NCBI GenBank assembly: GCA_016222825.1 | Contig: JACRQF010000013.1 | Location: forward strand, 166,590 to 230,589 | Direction: 5' to 3' | DNA: 64,000 nt | Source: Verrucomicrobiota bacterium | GTDB taxonomy: Bacteria > Verrucomicrobiota > Verrucomicrobiia > CAIQCK01 | Shown: positions 28,222-36,116 of the stretch, piece by piece | Numbering within the stretch: position 1 is the stretch's first letter | Layout of the letters: the number at the start of each line of letters is the position of its first letter | Notes under the pieces: generated by a model | Databases searched by the model: none | Seen by the model: only the letters and a program-made list of their open reading frames with translations | What the model was told of the DNA's origin: nothing | Made by a program: the position numbers and the translations under genes

Positions 28222-29073
28222 TCAGACGTATTTCTTCAGCAGCGGCGCGAGTTCCCGCTTCGTCTTTGGCGGCCAGAGTTTCTTGCCGGTGATGACCGCG
28301 GTGGCGAGCGCGTGCTGGCAGGAGCAGTCTTTCTCCTCGATGCGCCCCACCGCCATCTGGACGATCTTCTTCGCCGTCGCGGCGTTCTGGTTGAGGTTCT
28401 GGATGATCATCTCGACCGTGACCGCTTCCTCGTGCTCCTTCCAGCAATCGTAGTCGGTGACCATCGCCATCGTTTGGTAGCAAATCTCCGCCTCGCGGCT
28501 GCACTTGGCTTCGCCGAGGTTGGTCATGCCGATCACGTCGAAGCCGAGCTTGCGATAAGAGTTGCTCTCCGCGCGCGTCGAGAATGCTGGCCCCTCCATG
28601 TTCACGTAGGTGCCGCCGACGTGGACCGTCGCGCCAGCCTCGCGGGAGCAGTTGGCCAGCAAGCTCCGCAGCCCGCCGCACAGCGGGTCGGCAAACCCGA
28701 CGTGCGCCACGATGCCGCGGCCGAAGAACGTGTGCTCCAATGATTTCTTGGTCCGGTCGAAGAACTGGTCCACCAGCACGATGTCGAGCGGCTTGTATCG
28801 CTCTTGGAGCGAGCCGACAGCCGAGACACTGATGATGTGCGTCACGCCGAGCTTCTTCATGGCCCAGATGTTGGCGCGGTGGTTGAGTTCGCTCGGCAGG
28901 ATGCGGTGCCCACGCCCGTGCCGCGGCAGGAACACCACGTCGCGCCCCGCCAGCTTGCCCGTGACGCAGGCGTCCGAGGGCGCGCCGAACGGCGTCTTGA
29001 CGCGGACCTCCTTGCGTTGGGTGAATCCTTCGATGTCGTAAAGACCGCTGCCGCCGATGATGCCGATTTTCAT
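28222..29073 (-). CDS. mtnP: S-methyl-5'-thioadenosine phosphorylase family
   Basis: MKIGIIGGSGLYDIEGFTQRKEVRVKTPFGAPSD...FLPRHGRGHRILPSELNHRANIWAMKKLGV...MTNLGEAKCSREAEICYQTMAMVTDYDCW. Confidence 0.95.
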   Translation of the reverse strand: MKIGIIGGSGLYDIEGFTQRKEVRVKTPFGAPSDACVTGKLAGRDVVFLPRHGRGHRILPSELNHRANIWAMKKLGVTHIISVSAVGSLQERYKPLDIVLVDQFFDRTKKSLEHTFFGRGIVAHVGFADPLCGGLRSLLANCSREAGATVHVGGTYVNMEGPAFSTRAESNSYRKLGFDVIGMTNLGEAKCSREAEICYQTMAMVTDYDCWKEHEEAVTVEMIIQNLNQNAATAKKIVQMAVGRIEEKDCSCQHALATAVITGKKLWPPKTKRELAPLLKKYV

Positions 29074-29169
29074 AGTCATGATTCGTGATTGGTGATTCGT
29101 AACTGGTAGTTCTCAATTGAATCCGCTCGTGCCACAACAAATCACGAGTCACGAATTACCAGTCACCTA
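29074..29169. repeat. Imperfect inverted simple-phrase repeat (attcgtgattggtgattcgtaactggtag / aatcacgagtcacgaattaccagtcacc)
   Basis: Self-complementary halves in the intergenic gap upstream of mtnP. Confidence 0.65.
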
Positions 29170-29883
29170 TTACTTCCGTTGTCTCCTCAACTCATTGACC
29201 AAAGAGTGCGCCTGCCGCGTCGTCTCCGGCAGGCGGTAACGCGGGGCGCATTCCAGCACGAGCGCCACGGCGGCGTCGAGCGAGATTTTGTGGCCGACGC
29301 TGACGAACAGCGGCGCCACGCCGTCGCGTGTGCGCACGACGCGGCCGACGATCTCGCCGCCGTCGCGCAGGGCGCTCGTGCTGCCGCGCCGCAGTCCCGG
29401 CTCGCGATACTCGCCGATGAGCCGGCTCTTGGCGCAGCCGACCGCCGGCAAATCGAGCACCAGTCCCAGATGCGACGCCAGCCCGCAGCGACGCGGGTGC
29501 GCGATGCCCTGTCCGTCCACCAGCACAGCATCCGGCGTCACGCGCAGTTTCCGAAAGGCTTCGAGCAGCGGTGGAATCTCACGGAAGCTCAGCAGCCCCG
29601 GCACATAGGGAAACTCCGCCCGGCCCGCGACGCTGGCAGTTTCGACGGCGCGCAACGACGGCAGTTCCAGCACAACGACGGCCGCGTAGAGAAATTCGGA
29701 AGCCTTCTTGCCCTTGGAGAACCGCGTTGGAACAAAGTCGTAGGAGACATCTGCGCCTGCAACCAGGCGCGGCGACCGCACCACGCCGCTCATCGTTACC
29801 AACCCGTGCAGCCGTTGCTGGAGCGCGACGGCCGTCGCACACTCCAGCCGCGACGGCGCAAGCTCAGGATGGGCGATGTTCAT
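29170..29883 (-). CDS. nfi: Endonuclease V
   Basis: LVAGADVSYDF; PYVPGLLSFREIPPLLEAFRKL...DAVLVDGQGIAHPRRCGLASHLGLVLDLPAVGCAKSRLIG; VSVGHKISLDAAVALVL. Confidence 0.93.
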   Translation of the reverse strand: MNIAHPELAPSRLECATAVALQQRLHGLVTMSGVVRSPRLVAGADVSYDFVPTRFSKGKKASEFLYAAVVVLELPSLRAVETASVAGRAEFPYVPGLLSFREIPPLLEAFRKLRVTPDAVLVDGQGIAHPRRCGLASHLGLVLDLPAVGCAKSRLIGEYREPGLRRGSTSALRDGGEIVGRVVRTRDGVAPLFVSVGHKISLDAAVALVLECAPRYRLPETTRQAHSLVNELRRQRK

Positions 29884-29899
29884 GGGAAGAGTGAACTAC

Positions 29900-29970
29900 G
29901 TAGCGCCGGCATCCTGCCGGCGGTGCTGTTTCCTCGAACAAAACGACGCAGGCAAGGACGCCTGCGCTAC
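29900..29970. repeat. Composite GTAGCG...CGCTAC element with two internal hairpins
   Basis: gtagcgccggcatcctgccggcggtg...cgcaggcaaggacgcctgcgctac; same terminal hexamers as 19449-19580. Confidence 0.8.
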
Positions 29971-29973
29971 TGG

Positions 29974-30378
29974 CTACTTCGCCGGCTTCGGCGATGGCGG
30001 GATCGCGGGCGGCGGCGCCACCGGCACTGGATCCTTCACCGAACTGAACCGGTCCCACGGATAGGCCGGCTCCATGTAAGGCTTGTATTGGCCGTCCGGC
30101 CACGGGAATGGCGCGGTGACAAACTCAAACACGCCCAGCACTTCCCGCGCGGCAAAATGCCCGACCGCTTTGAAGAAACCGGCGGTCACACCCACCACCC
30201 AGCCTTCGTTGCGGCACTCCTCGCACAACGTCGCCGGCACCTCCACGCCGCCCAGCGCCATGCCGGCCAGGCCGCGCTTGAGCTTGTCCATGCGTCCTTC
30301 GGCCTGCGCGGGTGTTGCCGCAAGCCAGACGGAAGCCGCGACGACGCCGACGATGAGAAGCGGTTGAGAAAGTTTCAT
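29974..30378 (-). CDS. Exosortase system-associated protein, TIGR04073-like
   Basis: Signal peptide plus KLKRGLAGMALGGVEVPATLCEECRNEGWVVGVTAGFFKAVGHFAAREVLGVFEFVTAPFPWPDGQYKPYMEPAYPWDRF; recalled family pattern. Confidence 0.7.
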   Translation of the reverse strand: MKLSQPLLIVGVVAASVWLAATPAQAEGRMDKLKRGLAGMALGGVEVPATLCEECRNEGWVVGVTAGFFKAVGHFAAREVLGVFEFVTAPFPWPDGQYKPYMEPAYPWDRFSSVKDPVPVAPPPAIPPSPKPAK

Positions 30379-30440
30379 TCGTTAATCCTTTCGGTTGCCA
30401 AAGGCTATCGTGTTTGCCATCGGGGTCAAGGCCGAAGAAG

Positions 30441-31469
30441 TCATTCCATCGAGGGGCAGGGGAGGGCGGAGTCCCGCCGGCTCGCGGGAAGCGCCGGGAG
30501 ATCGGGTTTGCGGCATTTCACGTAGAGGAGGTAGCAGATTTCGGCATGGTCGGAAAGGTCGGCACTCTCCGTCAGTTCCGGCCAGTTGAAGACGCCGCTT
30601 TGGGCCGTCTTTGGCATCGGCCCGAGGCCCCCGGCCTGGACGATCTGGAAACGAGCCTCTGACAGGCAACGGGTCAGTTGAGAGGCCGTGTATTCCAATT
30701 TGTGCTCAGGGTGAATCAGTTGGCTGGGGCTTTGAATCTGAGTGATGGCGCGATTGGGCGTGTCGAGACAGAAATAGCCGCCCGGCTTGAGCACCCGCCA
30801 GACTTCCTGAAACATCTCGCCGGCTTCGGCCTGGGTGATGTGCTCGATGCTCTCACCCGACCAGACCAGGTCAACGCTTGCATCGGCGATCCCGGACAAA
30901 TCGGACATGGACTGGTGCAGGTAACGCACCCGGGTTGGCCCGAAGACAAGCCACTCGGTCGTTTCCTGGTGGATGCAGGCAAACCCGTCGGCAAACATGC
31001 GGCTGTCGGGCGGCAGGTCTATGATCGTAATCTCCCGCGGCGCGTGGGGGTAGCCCATCAACAACAGCGCCCCTTCGATGCTCGAACCGGCAGCGCCGCC
31101 CAAGTCCACGATCACCTCCGCCGCCGGCAACTGCCGGACCAACTGGCAGCGCAGCGCATGGAGGACATCCAGCGGCGTGCATTCGTTCCTCAGCCGCCGG
31201 TATTCCGCGGAGTCAAACAGGGCCTCCAGCACGGCCCAACGCGGAGTGCCTTGCTCCAGCAGCCCCAGGAACGTGCTCAACCCTCTCTCGTCCGCGGTTC
31301 GCTTCAAAACAAGCCGGTAGGCGCTTTCAATAAAAGCCTGTCTGTTTCGCCGCGCCTGCTTGTTGAAAGCGAGGAGATAAGCGGAAGCCAGAATGGCCCT
31401 GCCCTTGCGCTTCCAATGATTAAGCGTGCTCGTCGGGTTCATCAGTAATCCCGGCGGCATTGTAGCCAA
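30441..31469 (-). CDS. DUF4214-like domain fused to class I SAM-dependent methyltransferase
   Basis: N-terminal FIESAYRLVLKRTADERGLSTFLGLLEQGTPRWAVLEALFDSAEYRRL; then EVIVDLGGAAGSS...SVDLVWSGESIEHITQAEAGEMFQEVWRVLKPGGYFCLDTPNR. Confidence 0.8.
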   Translation of the reverse strand: MATMPPGLLMNPTSTLNHWKRKGRAILASAYLLAFNKQARRNRQAFIESAYRLVLKRTADERGLSTFLGLLEQGTPRWAVLEALFDSAEYRRLRNECTPLDVLHALRCQLVRQLPAAEVIVDLGGAAGSSIEGALLLMGYPHAPREITIIDLPPDSRMFADGFACIHQETTEWLVFGPTRVRYLHQSMSDLSGIADASVDLVWSGESIEHITQAEAGEMFQEVWRVLKPGGYFCLDTPNRAITQIQSPSQLIHPEHKLEYTASQLTRCLSEARFQIVQAGGLGPMPKTAQSGVFNWPELTESADLSDHAEICYLLYVKCRKPDLPALPASRRDSALPCPSME

Positions 31470-31517
31470 CCGCTCCCGCCCGGCAACGCCAAAACCCGCC
31501 CGCAGCCGCTTCTCGCT

Positions 31518-32237
31518 CTACGCTCCGTCGGCTTCCCGCGTGACGCGTGTCTCGCGGCGACGATGACGGCAAGCCGCAATACCGAAGGCGCCAACCATCA
31601 CGAGCGCGCCGCTCGCCGGCTCGGGGACGGCCGGGACTCCCGTGTCGCCCGCGCTGATCGCCGTGTTGGCGGTGTTTTCGAAGGCGAAATTCGAGACGGT
31701 CATGCTGATGCTTCCGGCATCGTAGGTTACCGAGGCCCAGCCGTAATAATAATTACCGGTGTTGCTGATGCGGAGCCCGACGTAATCCGTCGCACCCCCG
31801 GTCCACGGGCCGGAACCGGAAGAGGTGAGGGTGGGATTATGGAAGCCCGCGGTCCAGTTTGCCCACGAGCCATCAATAGACGTGCTCGCATCTATCTTCG
31901 CGATGTAGCCGCTGCCGTCCTTCGCCAGGCTCAGGCTGTTGTCACCCGCCATCCACACGTAAGCGCCTCCGAACATGATATCATTCTCTGCGTGGAACGT
32001 GAAATGGGGAGCGGTGCCCGAATAATCGTAAGTCCCGGCCAGGCTGATGTTGCCGATGTCTTTGGTGCTGTCCCCCGTCGTGGCTGTCACTGGAGTTGGA
32101 AGATTGTAGAAGACAATTACCGCGTTCGCCGGGGACATTGCACCGGCGAAAACCAAGGCAACAACAAGGAACTTCAGGAAACGATGGACGCCGGGGTTCC
32201 CACTGCGACCGTTAAGGAAGAAGAAGTTGTGGTTCAT
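31518..32237 (-). CDS. PEP-CTERM sorting-domain secreted protein
   Basis: C-terminus GVPAVPEPASGALVMVGAFGIAACRHRRRETR: VPEP motif, hydrophobic helix, basic cluster; N-terminal signal region. Confidence 0.88.
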   Translation of the reverse strand: MNHNFFFLNGRSGNPGVHRFLKFLVVALVFAGAMSPANAVIVFYNLPTPVTATTGDSTKDIGNISLAGTYDYSGTAPHFTFHAENDIMFGGAYVWMAGDNSLSLAKDGSGYIAKIDASTSIDGSWANWTAGFHNPTLTSSGSGPWTGGATDYVGLRISNTGNYYYGWASVTYDAGSISMTVSNFAFENTANTAISAGDTGVPAVPEPASGALVMVGAFGIAACRHRRRETRVTREADGA

Positions 32238-32426
32238 AATGATGTGTTTGCGTCGCCGAACTCAGCAGTCCAGCAAGCTCTGTCTTGAGATGTTTTCCTT
32301 GGCACTCACTGTTTCTCAAAAGCGCGCGGATGTTTTCACATCGGGGGGTATCTGTCTATAGGTCAAATCCCTAAAGAAGCGTGGGATGAATCCCTGAGGA
32401 CTCACGGAAGTTGGAGCATCCGTCTT

Positions 32427-32540
32427 GCCGACTTTCGCCAGCATGGCCCTCGTTGAAAACAACTTCGGATTACGGCTTACTTCTCCTCAGGGATGCGCAT
32501 GCCGTAGAAGCTGCGATAGAGGAAGAACAGCGCGATTACA
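32427..32540 (-). repeat. hppA 3'-end/terminator duplication, copy 3 (partial terminator)
   Basis: Minus-strand translation VIALFFLYRSFYGMRIPEEK* identical or near-identical to the HppA C-terminus; 3' flank shares gccgActttcgcc..gcatggccctcg with the hppA terminator but lacks its other arm. Confidence 0.85.
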
Positions 32541-32592
32541 AGCGGGCCGTGGCAGGTTTCGCTCCACCACCTGGTTCTTCGTTCCGGGAGTC

Positions 32593-33399
32593 TTAGTGCC
32601 ATGATGGAATGCCGATACTCATCGGCGGGGACGTGGCGCCGGTTCCCGGCGGGAGGACCGGGTTGATCCGCGCGAGCGGCATCTTCAGATTGAGCTTATC
32701 GTCGGGCCCCAGCACGCATTCAAAGCGTTTCGAGGCGCCGTTGAAGACGAGCCTGTTTTCCTTCTTGCGGCCCCAAACGAAACCCAACTTGTCGGGCAGT
32801 GGTTCGAGTGTCGCCGCTTCATGTTTTTTCGTTTTCCAGCCGTCCTTATCGGCGATTTGCCCTTCGAGATGATATTGGCCGCCGTCTCTGCTTATGATCC
32901 AGCGAAAGACAGGAAACCACACAGGCTGATAACAACCGAGGAAATCATCGGCTGTCCGCGGAGGCGTCGTCGTGGGATCAAGCAGACCGGAAGGCTTCTT
33001 GATCTTCGACATGAACTGTTTCTCGCCGAAGGTTGAAATATCCGCTTCATACTGGGCGTTTAGATCTCTGATGGCGATGTAGGGCATCTTCGATGACGTG
33101 TCCACGCCGATCGTCGTTCCTCTCATGCTCGATTCGGCAGGCCCCCATTCCAGACCTTCCGGACATGGTTTGAGTGGGACTTCCACGCCGCGGCAGACCG
33201 AACAATAAACGCCGCCTCGCTTGAAGACCGGGATCAAGGTGCCGGGTCCCGGCAGGATTTCGCGCGTGCGGTAATGTCTATTCGGCAGTTGATACCATCC
33301 GAGCAGGTCGTCCCGGTTATCGGCCGATGTCTTGGGCGAGGAGCGACACCCGGTGGCGGCCAGGATGGCGAGCATGAGGACAGTGAGGAACATCTTCAT
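32593..33399 (-). CDS. Hypothetical lipoprotein
   Basis: Start at MKMFLTVLMLAILAATGCRSSPKTSADNRDDLLGWYQLPNRHYRTREI; lipobox ATGC. The longer track ORF begins inside repeat copy 2. Confidence 0.7.
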   Translation of the reverse strand: MKMFLTVLMLAILAATGCRSSPKTSADNRDDLLGWYQLPNRHYRTREILPGPGTLIPVFKRGGVYCSVCRGVEVPLKPCPEGLEWGPAESSMRGTTIGVDTSSKMPYIAIRDLNAQYEADISTFGEKQFMSKIKKPSGLLDPTTTPPRTADDFLGCYQPVWFPVFRWIISRDGGQYHLEGQIADKDGWKTKKHEAATLEPLPDKLGFVWGRKKENRLVFNGASKRFECVLGPDDKLNLKMPLARINPVLPPGTGATSPPMSIGIPSWH

Positions 33400-33506
33400 C
33401 GGCCTGCTCAGATGGAGTCTGGAACCGCACACTTCATAGTCGTCGGAATCTAGCGAACGACCGGACAGGAAACAACGCCAAAGCCGGCTCATGGCCTGCC
33501 GAAAAA

Positions 33507-33546
33507 CACCGAGGGCCATGCCGGTCGCCCGACATGGCCCTCGGTG
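33507..33546 (-). terminator. Rho-independent terminator in hppA-tail copy 2
   Basis: 18-bp stem caccgagggccatgccgg / ccgacatggccctcggtg (one G-T wobble), loop tcgc; followed on the minus strand by tttttc. Confidence 0.85.
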
Positions 33547-33620
33547 AAAACAACTTCGGACTACGGCTTACTTGTCCTCAGGGATGCGCATGCCGTAGAA
33601 GCTGCGATAGTCGAAGAACC
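33507..33620 (-). repeat. hppA 3'-end plus terminator duplication, copy 2
   Basis: Minus-strand translation FFDYRSFYGMRIPEDK* followed by the same terminator palindrome as hppA. Confidence 0.88.
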
Positions 33621-33628
33621 GCGTTACT

Positions 33629-33967
33629 TCACGGCTTGCGCAAGAAGCGCAGTTCGGCGCGCAGGTGTTCCACCTCATCGAGCAGATCGAACATAGCCTT
33701 GAGCCAGGCCAGACCGACGCCATGAACGGCCCGTAAGTGCTCGATTCGACGAATGGTGTGGATTGCCTCTTCCGTGAATTCCATCACCTCATACGGTGGC
33801 TGAAAGACCGGTTGCACAAGGCCGGCGCGACAATAAATCAGAATGGAACGGCGAGGGACGCCCGCGAGATGGGCGGCTGCATCGAGACTGTAAAAAACGC
33901 TTGGTCTTGGCTGAAACAACTCAAGAGCAAGGGGCGATGGGATGTCCGGAACAGGTTTTGTGCTCAT
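33629..33967 (-). CDS. CbpM-like/MerR-type chaperone modulator
   Basis: YSLDAAAHLAGVPRRSILIYCRAGLVQPVFQPPYEVMEFTEEAIHTIRRIEHLRAVHGVGLAWLKAMFDLLDEVEHLRAELRFL; overlaps the 3' end of the cbpA-like gene. Confidence 0.82.
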   Translation of the reverse strand: MSTKPVPDIPSPLALELFQPRPSVFYSLDAAAHLAGVPRRSILIYCRAGLVQPVFQPPYEVMEFTEEAIHTIRRIEHLRAVHGVGLAWLKAMFDLLDEVEHLRAELRFLRKP

Positions 33968-34944
33968 GAGGTTTTCCTCGGGTTGAACGTTGATTTCGCG
34001 GCCAACTGCTCCCACAGGACTTTCTCTTCGGGAGCAAGGCGTGACGGAACTTGGATGGACACAATGGCATAGAGGTCGCCCCGCGTCCCGTCAGCCGTGG
34101 GCAAACCCTTCCTGTGCAAACGGAATTGCCTTTCAGCCGTTGTGCCAGCCGGGATTTTCAAGGAGACCGTTCCATCAAGAGTTGGCATGTGGATGGTGGC
34201 ACCCATCACCGCTTCCCACGGGGACAGTTCCAAATCGTAATACAAGTTGGCGCCATGCACACGGAAGTCGGGGTGTTTGGCAAACTTGACGCGCAAATAC
34301 AAGTTCCCCGGATCGCCCCCGCCAACGCCCTCCTGTCCTTTGCCCGTGAGACGGATGAGCTGCGATTCACGGACGCCGGGTGGAATTCTCACCTGCAATG
34401 TTTGTAGTGTGGATTGCCCCGTGCGCGGATCAGTGCGCTGCAGCCTGATCGTGCGCGTCGAACCGCGCAAGACTTCGGCAAGCGTTACCAGGATGTCGCC
34501 TTCGATGTCTTGACCGTGCTGTGCGACTGCTTCGGCTCCCGTGCCATGCTCCCACGGTCGGCCGAAACCGCCGGATGGGCGGCCGCGACTGCCGAAGAAC
34601 TGCTCGAAGAAGTCGCTGAAACCCGTGCCCTCAAAATGGAATTCAGAACCTTCTTCCGGACCTCCGCTGAATCCCCCGTATTCGCCGCTCTGCCGCGATG
34701 CCTGCCGTTCGGAATGATTCCAGTTTGCGCCCAGTTCATCATACTTCCGCCGCTTATCCGGGTCGCTGAGGACTTCGTGGGCCTCGTTGAGGTCCTTGAA
34801 CTTTTCTTCGGCAGTGGTTTTGTCTTTGGCTACGTCGGGATGGTATTTGCCTGCGAGCTTTCGGTATGCCTTCTTGATCTCCCCGTCGCTCGCGTCTGGC
34901 GCTACGCCGAGCACATTGTAGTAGTTCTTGAATTCGACGGGCAT
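33964..34944 (-). CDS. DnaJ-domain curved-DNA-binding protein (CbpA type, no zinc finger)
   Basis: FKNYYNVLGVAPDASDGEIKKAYRKLAGKYHPDVAKDK plus C-terminal DnaJ_C; lacks CxxCxGxG repeats. Confidence 0.92.
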   Translation of the reverse strand: MPVEFKNYYNVLGVAPDASDGEIKKAYRKLAGKYHPDVAKDKTTAEEKFKDLNEAHEVLSDPDKRRKYDELGANWNHSERQASRQSGEYGGFSGGPEEGSEFHFEGTGFSDFFEQFFGSRGRPSGGFGRPWEHGTGAEAVAQHGQDIEGDILVTLAEVLRGSTRTIRLQRTDPRTGQSTLQTLQVRIPPGVRESQLIRLTGKGQEGVGGGDPGNLYLRVKFAKHPDFRVHGANLYYDLELSPWEAVMGATIHMPTLDGTVSLKIPAGTTAERQFRLHRKGLPTADGTRGDLYAIVSIQVPSRLAPEEKVLWEQLAAKSTFNPRKTS

Positions 34945-35101
34945 TGCTGGCTCCGGGTGAATGATCCTGACCGCTCACAATGGCCACGGACAGGCGGACA
35001 ACTTTATCCCCACAGCCCACATGGGGCAACTTCGAGGACACTATGATTTCAGCCTATTGCTACGAACAAATCCGCGCCACGGCGACAGTTCCTCAATGAG
35101 C

Positions 35102-35527
35102 TCAGGCGGCCTTCTCACGCACCGGAGTTGGGAATCGTTCGCGGACTTTCTCCGCGATCTCATGATCCGTCATCTTGTCGTTGGTTTCCACAGCCAGGAC
35201 ACGTCCATCGGGCTTGTCATGCTCAAGGCGCTTTCTCAACTCCCCCTTGGCCTCGCCAGGACCGAAGATCAGAATCGCATCGGCATCACGAACCAAAGCG
35301 ATGACCTGGTCATAATAACCTTGGAGATGATGCGCAAATTCTCGTTCCCGACTGTCATCAGCCTGAACTTGTTGTGCTTCGTAGGGGGTCGTCGAACGCA
35401 CACCAGCAAACCGTCCCGGCTGCTTCTCCACATTGGATTGGATGATTTTGGTTTCCTCCTTTTGGTCCGAAATCAACACAATCACAGCCTTTCGGTGGTC
35501 AATCCACAAACCTGCTCTTGTTCTCAT
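35102..35527 (-). CDS. Hypothetical protein, possibly eRF1/Pelota C-domain-like
   Basis: MRTRAGLWIDHRKAVIVLISDQKEETKIIQSNVEKQ...DADAILIFGPGEAKGELRKRLEHDKPDGRVLAVETNDKMTDHEIAEKVRERF; purine-rich RBS ggaaaggaag upstream of ATG. Confidence 0.7.
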   Translation of the reverse strand: MRTRAGLWIDHRKAVIVLISDQKEETKIIQSNVEKQPGRFAGVRSTTPYEAQQVQADDSREREFAHHLQGYYDQVIALVRDADAILIFGPGEAKGELRKRLEHDKPDGRVLAVETNDKMTDHEIAEKVRERFPTPVREKAA

Positions 35528-36116
35528 AAATTTCTTCCTTTCCTGTCTGCGTCTGCCAGTTCACCCATGAGCAACCGATGGTGTCGCTCGCCGCGGTTGG
35601 TGGCGGCATCCGTCTCGATCCGCCAACTCCTTGTTGCCATTGCGCACGCCATTTTTTGCTTGGCGCGGCGAAGAGAATTGTGGGAGGCCCCTTGTTATCA
35701 AGGGGAACGACCGAACCTCCGAGTAGGCTGATCGCCTGAGGAATCACCCCCCACAAAATTGAATGTCAAAAACCAGCACAGTTTCCCAACGTCACCCGGA
35801 CCTCGTCCCGCCGTCGCTGTTTTCACCTTGGCCAACTTGATCTCACCGGGGACCAGCATATCGAGCGTCTTCAACTCCGGAAGGGATTTCAAAAAGCATT
35901 CCTTTCTCGCACTGGGCAAGGTGGCGGTCGCGATCACAACGAGCGAACATACCACACTTGCCTCCATGACGCTTGGAAGCTGCAATAGACGATTTCACGC
36001 TGCCACAGACCCGGCCGGCGCGAGGCGCGACATTTCTTTCTCGCTCAACGGCCAGCGAGTTTGCGGAATCAGGCGAACTGGCGTCTATTGAGGCCGGCGA
36101 TTGAATCCGGCCGGAA

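Noticed and set aside
33534-33725. 63-aa plus-strand ORF (MALGENNFGLRLTCPQG...)
   Set aside because: Reads through the antisense of hppA-tail copy 2; the similar start at 32443 shows it is just the repeat.
35698-35985. 95-aa minus-strand ORF between the eRF1-like gene and ptsI
   Set aside because: No recognisable family, no convincing RBS or composition; not enough support to call a gene.
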